The notes under the pieces are model-generated. The model had not been told where the DNA came from. It did not search any database and was given only the letters and a program-made list of their open reading frames with translations. The translations under genes and the position numbers were made by a program. A stretch of 64,000 nucleotides of DNA from Lithospermum erythrorhizon (taxonomy: Eukaryota > Streptophyta > Magnoliopsida > Boraginales > Boraginaceae): positions 744,001-808,000 of the forward strand of contig JADFUC010001895.1 in NCBI GenBank assembly GCA_019722365.1. The letters are read 5' to 3'. Each line of letters begins with the position of its first letter. Position 1 is the first letter of the stretch. Positions 13,300 to 25,597 of the stretch are shown piece by piece.

Positions 13300-13859
13300 T
13301 TATTGAAGACATAAACGAGTTCATTATTCACTAAGAGGAAGTCTGCAGTGGTTCATTGTTGTCTCTTCTCTTAATCTTCACATAGATTTTACAAGGATGG
13401 TATGCGACACTTCTGGATTGCAGGGAAGCTTGAAACTCCCATTTCTCCGAATTGCCAACATTGTTTTGTTATGGTGAAGGTAGATGAGTACTAGAGTTAC
13501 CATCCCATAGTTCTGTTTTAGTCCTGGCTCCTCCATTCCACGGAAGGCTTGTGGTGGTAATGCTACGTTCCTTATACCTTTAGTTAGTTTAGATCTTTCA
13601 TGTATCATGTTCATTAAAGTTACCAAGTGTTGAGAGAACACTACAACGATACAGGTTTTCCTACTTATGAAACATTATGTTCAAAACATTTATTTTATTT
13701 CTATAAATACAGCATGATATTCAATATCCAAGATTCACCATTGTCTCCTTGATAGAGTTTGGATTTAAATGAGAATTTGGAATATGCACAGTAACCTTGT
13801 GTAGCATTAGTGAAGGGTTCAGTGTTGCAGAATGTAAAGGAGGTTATTGCATTCACCAG
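13300..13859. other. 3' flank of TM9SF, no gene seen
   Basis: Includes the TM9SF 3' untranslated region and unique sequence. No coding or RNA feature recognised. Confidence 0.4.
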
Positions 13860-13935
13860 GACCGCATAGCGCAGTGGATTACATGTGATGACTTCGGATC
13901 GAGGAAGGTCTTGAGTTCTACTTCTCGTGAATTCG
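13860..13935 (+). repeat. Degenerate tRNA-Arg-like sequence, possible SINE head
   Basis: Begins GACCGCATAGCGCAGTGGAT, which matches the acceptor and A-box part of plant tRNA-Arg, followed by an anticodon-loop-like ACTTCGGAT. The T arm (GAGTTCTACTTCTCG) is a decayed B box and its stem no longer pairs; the 3' acceptor strand does not pair with the 5' one. It is therefore not a working tRNA. It could be a tRNA pseudogene or the head of a tRNA-derived SINE running into the T-rich stretch near 13990-14040. I found no target duplication. Confidence 0.5.
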
Positions 13936-16258
13936 TACCAAAATGATTTCCTTTAGTTTTGCACTGTGTGGGACTCTTATTATTTGGGTATGGCTTCTTT
14001 TTCTTTTTGTCATTATTATTGTATCTTTTTACATTGATGTGTCGTTTAAAGACTTGCCTCACAGGTATCAGCCCCATTCAATTAACCATCACAGTCGTCT
14101 TTATATTAAAATTGATGGAATATTTTTTAACAAAATGGTAAAATGGAATTTTCACAAATTTTAAAGCTTCGAACAAATTCTAAGCGAAAGAATTAGGCCT
14201 TTTTAACCCAATCCCTCTCAATCATCTTCTTCAAGAATTATGACCCTCTTCGCCAAAAGCGTTTCGCCATGGTACTGGGCGCTCACTTTTCATACTTTCC
14301 CCGTAAAATGAATTTTAATTTCTACATCCCGTGGCGTAATTGGAATTGCAATTTTGAGAGGAAGTGGATGATGGGGATGGAGGTTGTGGTATTGAAGGGG
14401 TGGTGGAGGATTTGGTGGTGTAGTGGTGGAGGAGGAGGAAGGTGAGACAAGAAGAGAGGCGCGCCAATTTAATTAAATTTATAAATTTGGTTATAAATTT
14501 GAATTTTTGTACTTTGGTTATAAATTTGGGTTGTATAATTGGCTATAAATAATGATCGTGGTGTGAGAATTCAGGGAGGTGTTAATGGTGAAAATAATGG
14601 TGTTATTTTCAGTTTACAAGGTTATGGAGATGAAGTTTTACAGGGGTGAGGGGTTTATTTTAATTTTTAGTTTGTTAATTTATTTTCAAAAAGTCCTAAA
14701 TATCTAATATATATGTAATTTTGAATTTGTTCTTCTATTAAAATATATTTCTTCAATTTTAATAGAAAAAATGGACTTTAGTTGAAATTTTGAAATAAAG
14801 AATAGTTTAGGAGGTAAGTTTGAAAGGATAATAATTTTAGCAGTTAATGTGAAAAGATAATAATAATTCATGTCAAAAATAAAAGAAGCCTTTGGTATTA
14901 TTTACTTCGTACAAGATCTTTTTGGATTTTGGTTTGGGTCTCAGTCAGCTCTGAGCTTTTGGTAGACAGGTGGCAATAGGTTATTTTATTGAAAACGACC
15001 AAGTATACCTTTTTCTCAACTTGGTGGCCATATTCAATGACTATTAAAACAAAAGGCTCCAGAAAGAGAGAATCGTTTCAATGCTTTTGATAAGTCGGTG
15101 TGGTTTTTGTATTTTCCTTCATAGATTCAATGGTTTCGGCCTAATATCTAGGCGAAAATTATAGTTAAATATAGTAGGCTTGAGAGAGAAAATGAAACTA
15201 TTCTTTAAAACTGAAACTTTTATTCTTAAGCTTTAAAATTTAATTAATAAATATGATATCGTATGTAATTTATCTTCTATCATCCCATGAATTGTAAAAC
15301 TTAAATTTTGTTAAATCTCTTAAAGCTTTTGTGCTTAAATATATTTGTTTGTGTTGTATAATGCTCTTTATAAAAAATATATCGATGGAAGAGTTTGAAA
15401 TGTAATTTTCGTTGATATAATTTTAAACCGAAATGATATCTGATACAATAATCAGTCGAAGTTGAAAGATGAGCAAGCGAAATGAACCCGATGTTCAATG
15501 AGGATGAAAAATGCCCATCGTTAAATTCACTCTTAAATTCCGAGAGAGAGGGAAAAAATAGAGTCAACTAGATGATGACAATGAACTCTCAGTAGTACTT
15601 TCTCATTAGACATTTGTACTCCGTAATACGAAGTATATACCAATTCAATGCAATTTATTACATGAAAATTGACAGCTCTTAAAAAGATTGTTAAATTCAA
15701 TGCAATGCAATTTATTACATGAAATTTAACAATCTTTTATCATTAATAAAGGAATACTCCAATACTCTATAGATCCCTCTATCAATATAAATAATTATTA
15801 GACAAAAATTATACTCAATATAAAAATAATAATTTTAATTATCTTTACACTTTTACCTTTATAAAGTTGTAATTTTCATCTTACCGTTTAATAATTACTT
15901 ATTATATAGTGAATGAAGGACAAAAGTTACATACATAATACATTATTAATAAATTCATTTTAATTTAAATAATAATTTATATCGATATTTAAAATATATG
16001 AAAATAATAGTATCTTTATATATATATATATTTATTAAATATTATACAATAGAACTTTTTATTGTATTTAAAATTAGGTATGAATGAATAATAGTTGGAG
16101 TGTTTGAATATGAGTTGGACACGTCTCAAGTGTGTAGGTTAATATCGAAGTGAGTATATATAGAGATTCATGCAAGCTAGACAACGTCGAGAAGAAGAAG
16201 ATCCTCCCACTCTCCGAATACCCTTTTCTCTCCATAATAAATACATCACCTCTTTTTT
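13936..16258. other. Intergenic AT-rich region between TM9SF and MRS2
   Basis: No gene recognised. Holds a GTGG-rich purine stretch at about 14360-14450, repeated ataaatttgg phrases at about 14475-14540, the inverted repeat at 15682-15738, and short (TA)n runs near 16015-16030. The last part is probably the MRS2 promoter. Confidence 0.4.
15682..15738. repeat. Perfect 16-base inverted repeat with 25-base loop
   Basis: Arm AAAAGATTGTTAAATT at 15682-15697 is the exact reverse complement of AATTTAACAATCTTTT at 15723-15738. The phrase atgcaatttattacatgaaa occurs just upstream (about 15648) and again in the loop (about 15706). Looks like the trace of a small duplication or hairpin element. Confidence 0.75.
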
Positions 16259-16339
16259 ATGGAAGAACAAGTTCAAGACGAAGAAGAAGAAGAGGAACCA
16301 TTATCACCATCACCATCACCATCACCATCGTCGAATTAA
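16259..16339 (+). other. Possible upstream ORF in the MRS2 leader (26 residues)
   Basis: An ATG at 16259 opens a short frame reading MEEQVQDEEEEEEPLSPSPS and ending in TAA, 196 bases before the MRS2 start. It consists of a GAA run followed by a CCATCA run, so it may simply be a microsatellite that happens to be open. If it lies in the MRS2 leader it would act as an upstream ORF. No conservation can be judged here. Confidence 0.3.
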
Positions 16340-16534
16340 TATCCCATCCACATAAATTCATTTTTATTTATTATTTCAAATATATATTTATTTATGTTCC
16401 TAGCTATTCCTTCTACCCTTGTCGTTGCAAGAACTTGATCCGGAACATCATCATTGTTAGTAATAATAATATATCTCGTGGTTACTAGGCTAACCTGGTG
16501 TTTTTGATATATTTATATAGACAAGGGAGGAGGA

Positions 16535-19522
16535 ATGGGGATGGGGAGGGGGAAAACGTATTACAAGCTGGGAAAAGGGGATGGGGCGGTGTTGCCGCCG
16601 CAGTCAACGCCGTTTCCGATGGTGGAAGTGGAGGGTGGAGGAGGAGGGGCGGCGGCAATGAAGAAGAAGGCGGCGGGGGCACGGTTGTGGATGAGGTTTG
16701 ATAGGATGGGGGAGTCGGAGGTGATAGAGTGTGATAAAAGTGTGATAAGGAAGAGAGTTGCTATTCCCTCTAGGGATTTGAGGATTCTCGGGCCCATCTT
16801 TGCTCATTCCTCCAGCATTCTTGGTAATCATTATTCCATTATCACATGTTCTAGATTGAGTACCTTTTCATATTGCCTAAAACCTGACTTTTTTAGGTAC
16901 GCAATTTGAAGACGTTGTATTTATATAGACGATACCACTATATAGTCGGTCTCATTTAGTGTTATAAGATTCGGTTTGAATTGGTTAATTGTTTTTGCGG
17001 GGTGATATAATGTTTGTTATGCTAAAAGTTGACACTTTGAGACACTTAATAGTTTTTTAAGAGGGGGATACAGTATTTGTTATGCTAAAAGCTGACATTT
17101 TTAGAGATGTAGTTGTTTTTTAGAGGGTGATACAGTTTTTGTTAGGCTAAAGGCCGACATTTTTGGAGATTTAATTGCTTTTATAGGGTGATACAGTAAT
17201 TGTTAGGCTAAAAGATGATATTGTTAGAGACTTGATTGTTTTTAGAGGGTGTTTCAGTGTTTGTTAGGGTAAAAGTTGACATTTTTAGAGGGTGATACAG
17301 TGTTTGTTAGGATAAAAGTTACATTTTTAGTGGCTTAATTGTTTTTTAGAGGGTGTTCTGTTTTTTTGACTCTCCACCTAATAAATAAGTTATTGCTGAA
17401 AAAACCATCTGTTTCGATTTTTGAAATGCAAACTATTGTGAAACAGCCTGTAAGTGGTTGAGTATAGTATAATGTGAAAATTTGATATTTTTTTCCCTTT
17501 TTTGTATAATACTATATAGCAATCAAAAGCATTTTGCGGACTATCGAGCTACTAGTACACAGTACAATACAATAATAACATGCCCCCATGTCTTCGAATA
17601 GCCTTAGGCCTAAGCAGGGTAAGGGGGAGGTTCGTACTCAACCTGACATGTGATGACTTGGAAGTTGTAATGAGCTACTAGTACAACAAAAATAATAATT
17701 CATGTCCAAGTTTTTGGTCCAATAGTGTTTGCTTATTCAGTAAGATACGTTCAAGTTTCTGGTGCAATCACATTTTGGTTATACTTCTTGAAGATGCTTT
17801 CTTTTGAATTATAGTCATTGATCTATTTAGCTTGTTCATTAAGATCCATTTTTGTTTCAAATGAAACTTGCAGCTAGAGAGAAAGCTATGCTTGTCAATT
17901 TGGAGTTTATAAGAGCCATAGTTACAGCAGAAGAGGTGATATTACTTGATCCTTTATGCCAGGAGGTTCTTCCATTCGTGGATCAGCTTAAAAAGGTGCT
18001 TCCGTGCAATAGACCGCAGTCAGTTAATGGAGCTGGCATGGGAGTTAGACAAGCTAATGAGACACAATCTCCAACATTTGCCCAGTTATTAGCTGCTCCA
18101 GAAGCACAAGAGGTTTTGCAGGATGAACTTCCATTTGAGTTCCAAGTTCTGGAGATTGCCCTGGAGGTTGTCTGCACATACCTCAACACGAGTGTGGCCA
18201 AATTAGAGTGTGAAGCATACCCCTTGTTGGATGAACTGGCAATCAAAGTTAGCACAAAGAATCTTGATCAAGTGCGAAGTTTGAAAAGTAATCTAACTTG
18301 GTTTCTTGCACGAGTCCAAAAGGTAATGTATGTTACCTTGGAAAAATAGTGAGATTTCCAATCAATTCCATGAAACCAGAATGATTATAGTGGACATATC
18401 ACTTAATTCAATGTATTGGAATATCTGCTATTGTTAAACACCATTTTTATCTTGTGTTGATTTTTCTGAGTTACACATGGTTTTATAGCTCTTCAATTCT
18501 TTTACCTTTTGTTCTAATTGAATATTCCAATTAAAGCAACTCAAAGATGTTTGTATGAGTTCCTGTGTGCATAGGGTTGCATTCATCAGTGAAACTATTT
18601 GTATGAGTTCCTGTGTGCATATGTAGTCCTTCAATTATTCAGTGCCAAAGATGTACATAATGTATGACTAATTTTGAGTACATATTCGCAACAGGTAAGA
18701 GACGAACTTGAGCATCTTTTAGATGATAATGAAGACATGGCACAGTTGTATTTAACGAGAAAGTGGATTCAGCAACGGCAATCTGAAGTCTTGTTAGGAG
18801 CTGCTGCTCCAAATACTATCATCCCTGCTGCACCTCATCTGCGTCGTCTCAGCTCTGCCAGATCTGGAAGTTTGGTAAGCAACTACTTTAATGGCGATGA
18901 TGTGGAGGATCTGGAGATGTTGCTCGAGGCTTATTTCGTGCAGCTTGATGGTACCCGCAATAAAATTCTGTCCGTAAGCACTATTTCTCTTCTCCATATA
19001 TATATTTTGCTTATTGTTTCATTCTTCCATTCTTTTGTTCTTTCATCTATAATCTTTCAAGTATTAAATCGAACTCATGGTCTATTTGGCGATATCACAT
19101 TTGAACAATAGTGATTTTCTTGATAACTCCATTTGCTAAGATCAGTTGATGATGAACAATCACCACTCACCATAGTGTTCGTCTCCATTAGAGTTGTATG
19201 TTGATCTGCTATCGGACTTAAAAGTTGGAACTCGTTATTCCAGGTTCGTGAGTATATCGATGATACAGAGGACTACGTGAACATCCAACTTGACAATCAA
19301 CGAAATGAACTGATCCAGTTACAGTTGATATTGACAAACGCTTCATTCTGCATAGCTGTAGGGACGGCGATAGCAGGCATTTTTGGTATGAACATCCCTT
19401 TCACTTGGAATAACATAGATGGAATATTTTGGCCTGTCGTCTGGTTCTTCACAGCCGCCTGTGTGTTACTTTTCTTTCTTATTCATGGCTACGCCCGATG
19501 GAAGAAATTGCTGGGATCTTAA
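16535..19522 (+). CDS. MRS2: MRS2/CorA-type magnesium transporter
   Basis: Four exons, 431 residues: 16535-16823, 17874-18322, 18695-18973, 19244-19522, with GT..AG borders and matching phases. The Gly/Ala-rich N-terminus is variable in the family; the start chosen is the first ATG of the open frame ([14 protein letters not shown]). Conserved parts follow: [68 protein letters not shown]. The C-terminus holds two membrane helices (about 370-392 and 400-425) with the invariant GMN motif at 387-389 that forms the Mg2+ pore selectivity site. Family members work as pentamers in mitochondrial, plastid, vacuolar or ER membranes; the location of this one is not evident, and no clear transit peptide is seen. 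Tail to tail with UBLCP1. Intact. Confidence 0.96.
17000..17360 (+). repeat. 61-63 base minisatellite in MRS2 intron 1
   Basis: Imperfect tandem repeat with units starting GGGTGATACAGTnTTTGTTA at about 17000, 17063, 17125, 17186, 17247, 17290 and a partial one at 17351. Spacings are 63, 62, 61, 61, 43 and 61; the fifth unit has lost its last third. Each unit ends with a stretch like TTAATTGTTTTTTAGA. Copies have diverged, so the array is not recent. Confidence 0.9.
17577..17668 (+). repeat. SINE-like fragment in MRS2 intron 1
   Basis: GC-richer block with GGGTAAGGGGGAGGTTCGTA and a B-box-like GGTTCGTACTCAACC, followed by ACATGTGATGACTT. The last 14 bases also occur in the tRNA-like sequence near 13881. 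A decayed SINE is the likely explanation, but ends and target duplication are not seen. Confidence 0.3.
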
Positions 19523-20063
19523 ATTTATCTATAGTAATGATGTACTTGGTAAATGGTAATATGACACTGAACAAGAAAGAAAGCACAATTCTTCGGAATT
19601 CAGATTCAGTTTGACGTGGGTTTTCGATTTTATTCTCTTGTATGGATATCCAATTCCACTTATTGGGATAAGACTCGATCTGATTTTTAGGATGTCTCCG
19701 TGAACGGGTAAACATTTTCATGGTTTCATTTCTTGGAATATTTGAGAGGACTTCATAGGAATTTCCTTAGCTCCCGTCATTTTTACATTAGCAGCAATAT
19801 ATGGTGTTAGAAAACCATATAAATTTGGACTTAGGCTCATTGGTTTATTTAAATTATTTTGATTTCTTCGGAAATTGAAAATTTCATCTTTCGAATAAAT
19901 AATAATCCCAACTAAATCATCACATACTAGAATTTAAAATAACAATCGTGAATCAGAATTTAATACTTCTATCTCCCATCAATTATGTAACTGAGTGTGA
20001 TGGAACTGGTTATCTCTTCCCCGGGGTCGCACCTCCACCAAAAAGAAGCATCGGATGTTCAGC
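19523..20063. other. Convergent 3' interval between MRS2 and UBLCP1
   Basis: Contains both 3' untranslated regions. No additional feature recognised. Confidence 0.5.
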
Positions 20064-22729
20064 TCAAGCATGCCTACGCCTCTTAGAACCGTTTTCTGTA
20101 TAGTACTCCCAATGCTTGTGATCCAGCTTGCTAATGTCATCAAGCTCTGCTATGGCAAGCAAATACTGAGTGAGCTTCATGAGTTCTTGATCATTACTTC
20201 GGTTAGCATGTGCCTTTTTGAACGGCCTTATGGTCAATCCATTTTGGGGGTTCATAACAAAATTCCGCCTCAGATCATCAAACATTATTGTGTTCTTTGA
20301 GCTGTAAAACTGCAAATGTATAGAGAGAAATGGTCAGTAAGGTAGATGAATACCACGAGTTGAGATTAGAAAAGATAGGTCGCAAAACACTACTCTCTCC
20401 TTATCAGCATAATACAACAATGGAAAATACAAACTCACAGGAAAATCTGCTCACAGAATGCTAATATAGACAATAACAATAAAACAACAAACCTCTGGAA
20501 ATTTTGCCCAGATCAAGCCAAGCGGTTTGCAGTCAAACACCCCACGGGTGTCTGATTGAACTGTTATCATTGCTAGATGATCCAAGAGAGCTGTAATTTT
20601 GTAATTGGTATTATCCAGTACACCTAGCTGTGCCATCTTCAATTCAACCCACTTCATACTGTAAAAAGGAGATTGAGATAATAAGGGAAAAACATAAAAA
20701 CAAGAGATAAAACAACGACATATATGCAAAAAGGCATGAAGTGCAGTGCTCAATCTTAGCAGGAAACTTAATAAGTATGAGTGATCTTACTTTGTGGCCG
20801 ACCATATCATGATATCATATTCTGCATAAGCAGCAGTCAGAAACTCATGAAGATCTGGAAAAACAAACATATAAATAATACCAAGATCGTTTAAAATATA
20901 GACCAAAAGAAGTAAAAACCAGTAAACGAAATACATACAAGGGCGCATGAGTTCAAGTGGGTTTTCTGCTGTCGAGCGATGATCAAATAAAGTGTAGTCA
21001 ATGTCTAAAACAAGAAGCTTCTTGCCCTTGCGGCATGGATTGCGGGTCTCAATCTGTTTCAGAAATGAGATAAATGTCAAAATTATTACGGAGGACATAT
21101 AATGCACATCGTACATCTTTCATCTGGTACCAATTGTACTGTCAAAAGATAAATTATCCGAATACAATATTATCAACAGAGAAAACATGTGGAGGTTGAG
21201 AACTGAGGTAACATAACGGAGCAAGTTACAAGAAACTTCTCTGGTCGCATCAACAAATTCAACCTGGTTCAGATAATTCATGAATTCACCTCCTCTTCCT
21301 CTATATACGCTCAAACGACCATCTCATTACTTCTATGACAAGAATTGTAGTTCCTTCTATGCTCTTGTACAGGATCCCACCTTTCCCTAGACTATCTTAT
21401 GCATGGAAGTGAACAAACAGCTCGACATACATGCAATGTATCGGAGGCCATCCACAAATTTTGGCAAGTACATAACTGCAAACAGATGACCAACTACGTG
21501 GAGACATTATAGAGAAACAGGTCTTCCCCTCTCCCCCCTTTAACTAGGGTAGTGGATGCCACAAAATATTTGCTTCTCACAGAAAACTGACCTTGTACTG
21601 TTCGACGCGCCTCCTTAGTTTCTGCTTATTAACATCCTTATCTTTAATATCGATTACTTCCTCTTGACCAAGTTCAAAATCATCCAAAATCTCAGGGGAT
21701 TCCACTGGATCAATAAGTAAATCATCTTCCACAGTTCTGCAAAGGCAGTGAGTCACCAACTAGAAAGATCGCATTTTGATATTGAATCTAAGCTGCTAGC
21801 AAACTACTTGCAGATATGGAGACTAGTATAGGTGCAAGTACTTCAGTGGAGCTTTTCATAATCTGGTTAACTGAGGATATGGCAACTTCTCAAACAATCC
21901 ATGGCATATTAAAATTTCACATAAAAACTGGAGAACTCAAAGTAGTTATCCAAATTGACTGCAATTGCCATCATTTATGTCGAAGAATATGCACATAACT
22001 AAGAGCACAGATGAAATTAACACGTTGTTGAAATGGCAGACACACAAACTATATGTGATCTAAAGTTACCACTCCATAAAAAAACACATCAACATTATAG
22101 CAGTACTTAGAGGTTCAACAGACTGATTATGATCTACATGATAAAAAAGAATAATCTTTAAAACAACACGAATTCCATCAAATTACGGTTGCAAATTGCA
22201 ATAATATAAACAATCACAACAATAATTCAATATTGCCCACCAAATAATTCAAACCATGGTTGCTTAGCCCCCAAAATGTAATCAAATAGAATTATAGTTA
22301 TTCACTCAAACACATAAAACGCAATAGTTGAAAAAATAAAGACTTGCCCACCAAATAACTGAAAACATGGATTAAAAAAACATTGAAAAAACCCAAAAAA
22401 AAATTCTTTCAGTAATTCCCTCAAACACATAAACTGCAACAGTTAAAAAAAATGAAAACTTTATTAACAAACCCGATCATGGTCATCTTGAGAGAAGCTT
22501 TTAGGGGCAACTGAGATAACAAAGTAGCATCATCGGACAATTTGGATCCAACTTTTGGGTACAAAAGTTTTTGTCTTTTTGGCAAAACATTTGTGACTTC
22601 TGATATTCTGCGTTTTAATTCAGCTATAGAGTCGTCTCCACATACTCTCACTGTGTACTCTTTCCCACTCCACTTTACTGTTAAGGTTAATTCCTCTGTT
22701 GTTATTGCTGATGATGATGAAGATGCCAT
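20064..22729 (-). CDS. UBLCP1: Ubiquitin-like domain-containing CTD phosphatase
   Basis: Six exons, 330 residues (minus strand): 22729-22473, 21736-21592, 21053-20939, 20854-20791, 20658-20493, 20309-20064; GT..AG borders and phases close. Residues 1-86 are a ubiquitin-like domain ([20 protein letters not shown] ... [17 protein letters not shown]). The HAD/FCP1 phosphatase follows with the catalytic DxDxT motif as [14 protein letters not shown] (Asp151, Asp153), then [33 protein letters not shown] and [20 protein letters not shown] with the distal Asp pair. In animals and yeast-like systems this enzyme dephosphorylates nuclear proteasome and RNA polymerase II CTD; the same is assumed here. 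The C-terminal SKRRRHA is basic. Length fits the family. Intact. Confidence 0.95.
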
Positions 22730-23339
22730 TTTTGGGAAATTAATTATAGTAATTGTGTTTTAGTTTTGTTGTGTCTGAAATTGAGGAAGATGTAGTGAGG
22801 AAGGGTTCTTGTAAGGTTTTGTGAGTACTGAAACAACGTCGTTTCCGAAGAATTGTGGACTTTGTTTACGGTGACTTATTGTGACAATCCTGACTTTATT
22901 GGAGTTTATAATTTGATCCCGGACTTTATTGGATTTCATCTCTCAGATGATCGAGTAATTCGATATTGGATTCGAAAAAGTATACGCAACAATCTGTTTG
23001 AAGGATTATCGAATTGTATTTAAGTATTAGACTCGATAATATACGAGACATTTTGTTTACGCTAATTTATCACAAGTGTTCTGAACAGAGTGGATAACTT
23101 GACCGTTATCTAGTACGTAATTAAAAAACTTGATTCAAGATCCATCCAAAAATTAATCGGGTCGAACTTGAATACAAAATATTGCTAGATGCTCGATAAT
23201 ATCGGTAACTATCTACTCTACCGGGTAATTCTATATCCACTAGAACTCTGCTATTTAACTACACTATATGAAGTCAATATGAGGATTATTCACTTGTGTA
23301 GAAGCCAAAAACTAGCTCGAATGTAATACCTTTTTTATT
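22730..23339. other. UBLCP1 upstream region, no other gene
   Basis: Holds the UBLCP1 leader and promoter in its left part. The rest is unique AT-rich sequence with no recognised feature. Confidence 0.4.
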
Positions 23340-23760
23340 ACTCCTGTTTTCCATATCATCTCGAACACAGAAGGCAAATTTGTACTTAACATTTAAATGT
23401 GAAAATTAGCTGCTTTAGAAATTGTTCAAAAAAAAAATACGGGAGAGAATAATTTACTAAAGTAAGATCCACAAAGAAAAATTTAAATACTACGGAATAG
23501 CTCAAATGGTGAAAACTCTCAATAATTGTTCAAAAAAAATTTCAAACTTTTTTTTTTGAATTTTAACATCTAATACAAAAAAATTATATTTTAAATGACG
23601 AAATAAGTATTCTGCAAAATCATATAAACTCGAAATAGTTTCCAAAAACATAATTACTCTCGTACAATAGTGCATAACTAACATAAAGTTTCATATAAAA
23701 GTAAACTTAAGTAGATAGTAGTAATCTTAACTTAATTATGTGGAAAATTTATGACAACTC
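23340..23760 (+). repeat. Flank paralogue of the MAPKKK pseudogene locus
   Basis: 23353-23490 (TATCATCTCGAACAcAGAAG ... GTGAAAATTAGCTGCTT ... TTTAAATAC) aligns in the same orientation with 36762-36905, downstream of the MAPKKK pseudogene. 23636-23750 (AGTTTCCAAA ... cataacTAACATAAA ... TTAACTTAATTATGTGGAAA) aligns with 34366-34473, upstream of that pseudogene. The order here, downstream flank then upstream flank, is what a tandem array of the kinase locus would leave behind. Confidence 0.65.
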
Positions 23761-23919
23761 TAACTCAATATATTCATCGCAGCCAAGAAGCTACCATTTG
23801 GCACTAAATGCCGGTGTGGATTAGAGCTTTTCGTAGAATCGTCTTTTTATTAAAGTGGTTATAAGAAAACTACAGTGGAATAAATGATCGATTGGGAGGC
23901 CGTCAGTGAATTAAACTCG

Positions 23920-24520
23920 CCCATGCAATATGAAAAGCAGTGATAGGGGAGCCGTAGAATACCGTTGCCGTCACAGGCAGCTCTAGTAGGCTGGCGGTAT
24001 GGTATTAAATTATTTGAGCCATACAGGCGTCATTAAATCAGTGCGGCCTTGAATCGACTCAGCATTAGGCTGAAGTAAATTCGGGCTTTCGACAACCGTA
24101 AATGCCAGCGTGTTGAGAATTGACGTTAAGTACTTACCGGCGTCAATAGGCCTTGAGCCTTATTTAATATCTTTTTTTGATTTAAATTAAAAGCTTAGAC
24201 TCAGGACAGCGCTGACATTTTAATTAATTTATTTTACGATTTATTTTCTGACTCCGTATAAAACTATCATTTATGTAAAGAACTTTTTTTCACTTGACCA
24301 TTAAACCGACTATAACGTTATATAAAATATCTTTTTAACATTGTAGCCAGGCTCTAAAGAATAAATAATTTCTTTTTAATTTAGCAAATCGATGCCATCT
24401 CGCTGCGTATCGGCCTTGAAAACTTCAAGCAGGCAAAGGCATGCCCCAGGCGCTATTCACGCATTTTTGAAAACAATGACAGTTCTTTGCAATAATATCG
24501 TAGCGAGGCGCATTACATTG
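23920..24520 (-). repeat. Left subterminal region of the CACTA remains
   Basis: GC-richer than its surroundings, with repeated short words such as GCCGTC, GGCGTC, GCGGCC and ACCGGCG in both orientations. Subterminal words of this kind bind the TNPA-type protein in studied CACTA elements; here it is inference from composition. The following 24530-25030 is A-rich filler with cATATAAACATCAAACATT phrases. Confidence 0.5.
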
Positions 24521-25597
24521 CATTCTTAATTCATCGAATCATACAAACAATTATAAACATCAAGATCCAATTCATATTACAAAAATGTACAATTCATATA
24601 ACAAATACATCACAAAGATCCAATAAATATAAAAAATCAAACATATTAAACATCTAATTCATATAAACATCAAACATTAATTGATATAAACATCAAACAT
24701 TCAAACATAAAATAAAATAAAATAATCAAATTACCTCTTCGAAACTTTAATGTAGTATTTTCCTACAACAAAAGTAACAAAAATAAAGTACATATATTCA
24801 TCAAACTACATTATTAAAGATAATAACAAAAATAAAAAATAAAAAATGTAATAATTACCTTTTTGAAGTGTTTGATTCAACCACTTTCTACAAAAATAAC
24901 ATAATAAAAATATATATTAAAAATTACCTCTTTGAATTCATCACATATAAAATAAAGAAAGTGAAGAAGTTATTAATAATTACTTCTTTAAATTCACCTA
25001 CAAAATAAAATCAAATTTGAAATTAATATAGAATCAAATTATGGAAATGAAATTAATAACATAAAATAAAGTGGAATTTGAAGAGGGTTTGGGAGAAATA
25101 ATGTTGGAATGATGATAATGTGAGATATATATAGTGGAATATGAAAATCTGTGGCCGATGCATGCATCTGGCGCTTCTTGAAAATCATTTATTTGAATTT
25201 CCCTCATTTTTCATTAGCGGGAATTAGAAATTTCTAAACCCAGCAATACCATAGCCATTACGGAAAAAAAATGATTACTGATAATATTCTTGATCGTGTC
25301 ATCTTGACTCTATGCAGTGAAAATCTAATCTGTGAAAAAAAAGCAGGTTTTGCAAACCAAACTCATAAATGCTCTATGATAACAAAAACCCAATGTCCAT
25401 TATCAGGTTTTTCAACACAATATCAATATGTAATAAATACAAAAGTATCTTCTTACACTTATTGTGCATTTCAATATGAAGTTTAATACAAAGTTGTCAA
25501 TTACTACATGGCTTGTAAATTAAAACATTTGATTATGAATTGTCTTGGAGGGAACTTAATTTAGGGGCCAAAAATGGCGCTTTCTGCATGCGTCTCA

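Noticed and set aside
13860..13935. Functional tRNA-Arg gene
   Set aside because: T arm and acceptor stem do not pair, so it is a pseudogene or SINE head.
16294..16330. His- or Pro-repeat protein from the CCATCA/CACCAT run
   Set aside because: Microsatellite readable in all frames; at most a short upstream ORF.
16498..16831. Overlapping open frames around the MRS2 first exon
   Set aside because: Shadow frames caused by the GC-rich Gly/Ala-coding exon; only the frame from 16535 joins the conserved MRS2 exons.
24530..25030. CRISPR-like regular array
   Set aside because: A-rich ATATAAACATCAAACATT phrases are irregular and lie in a transposon of a plant genome.
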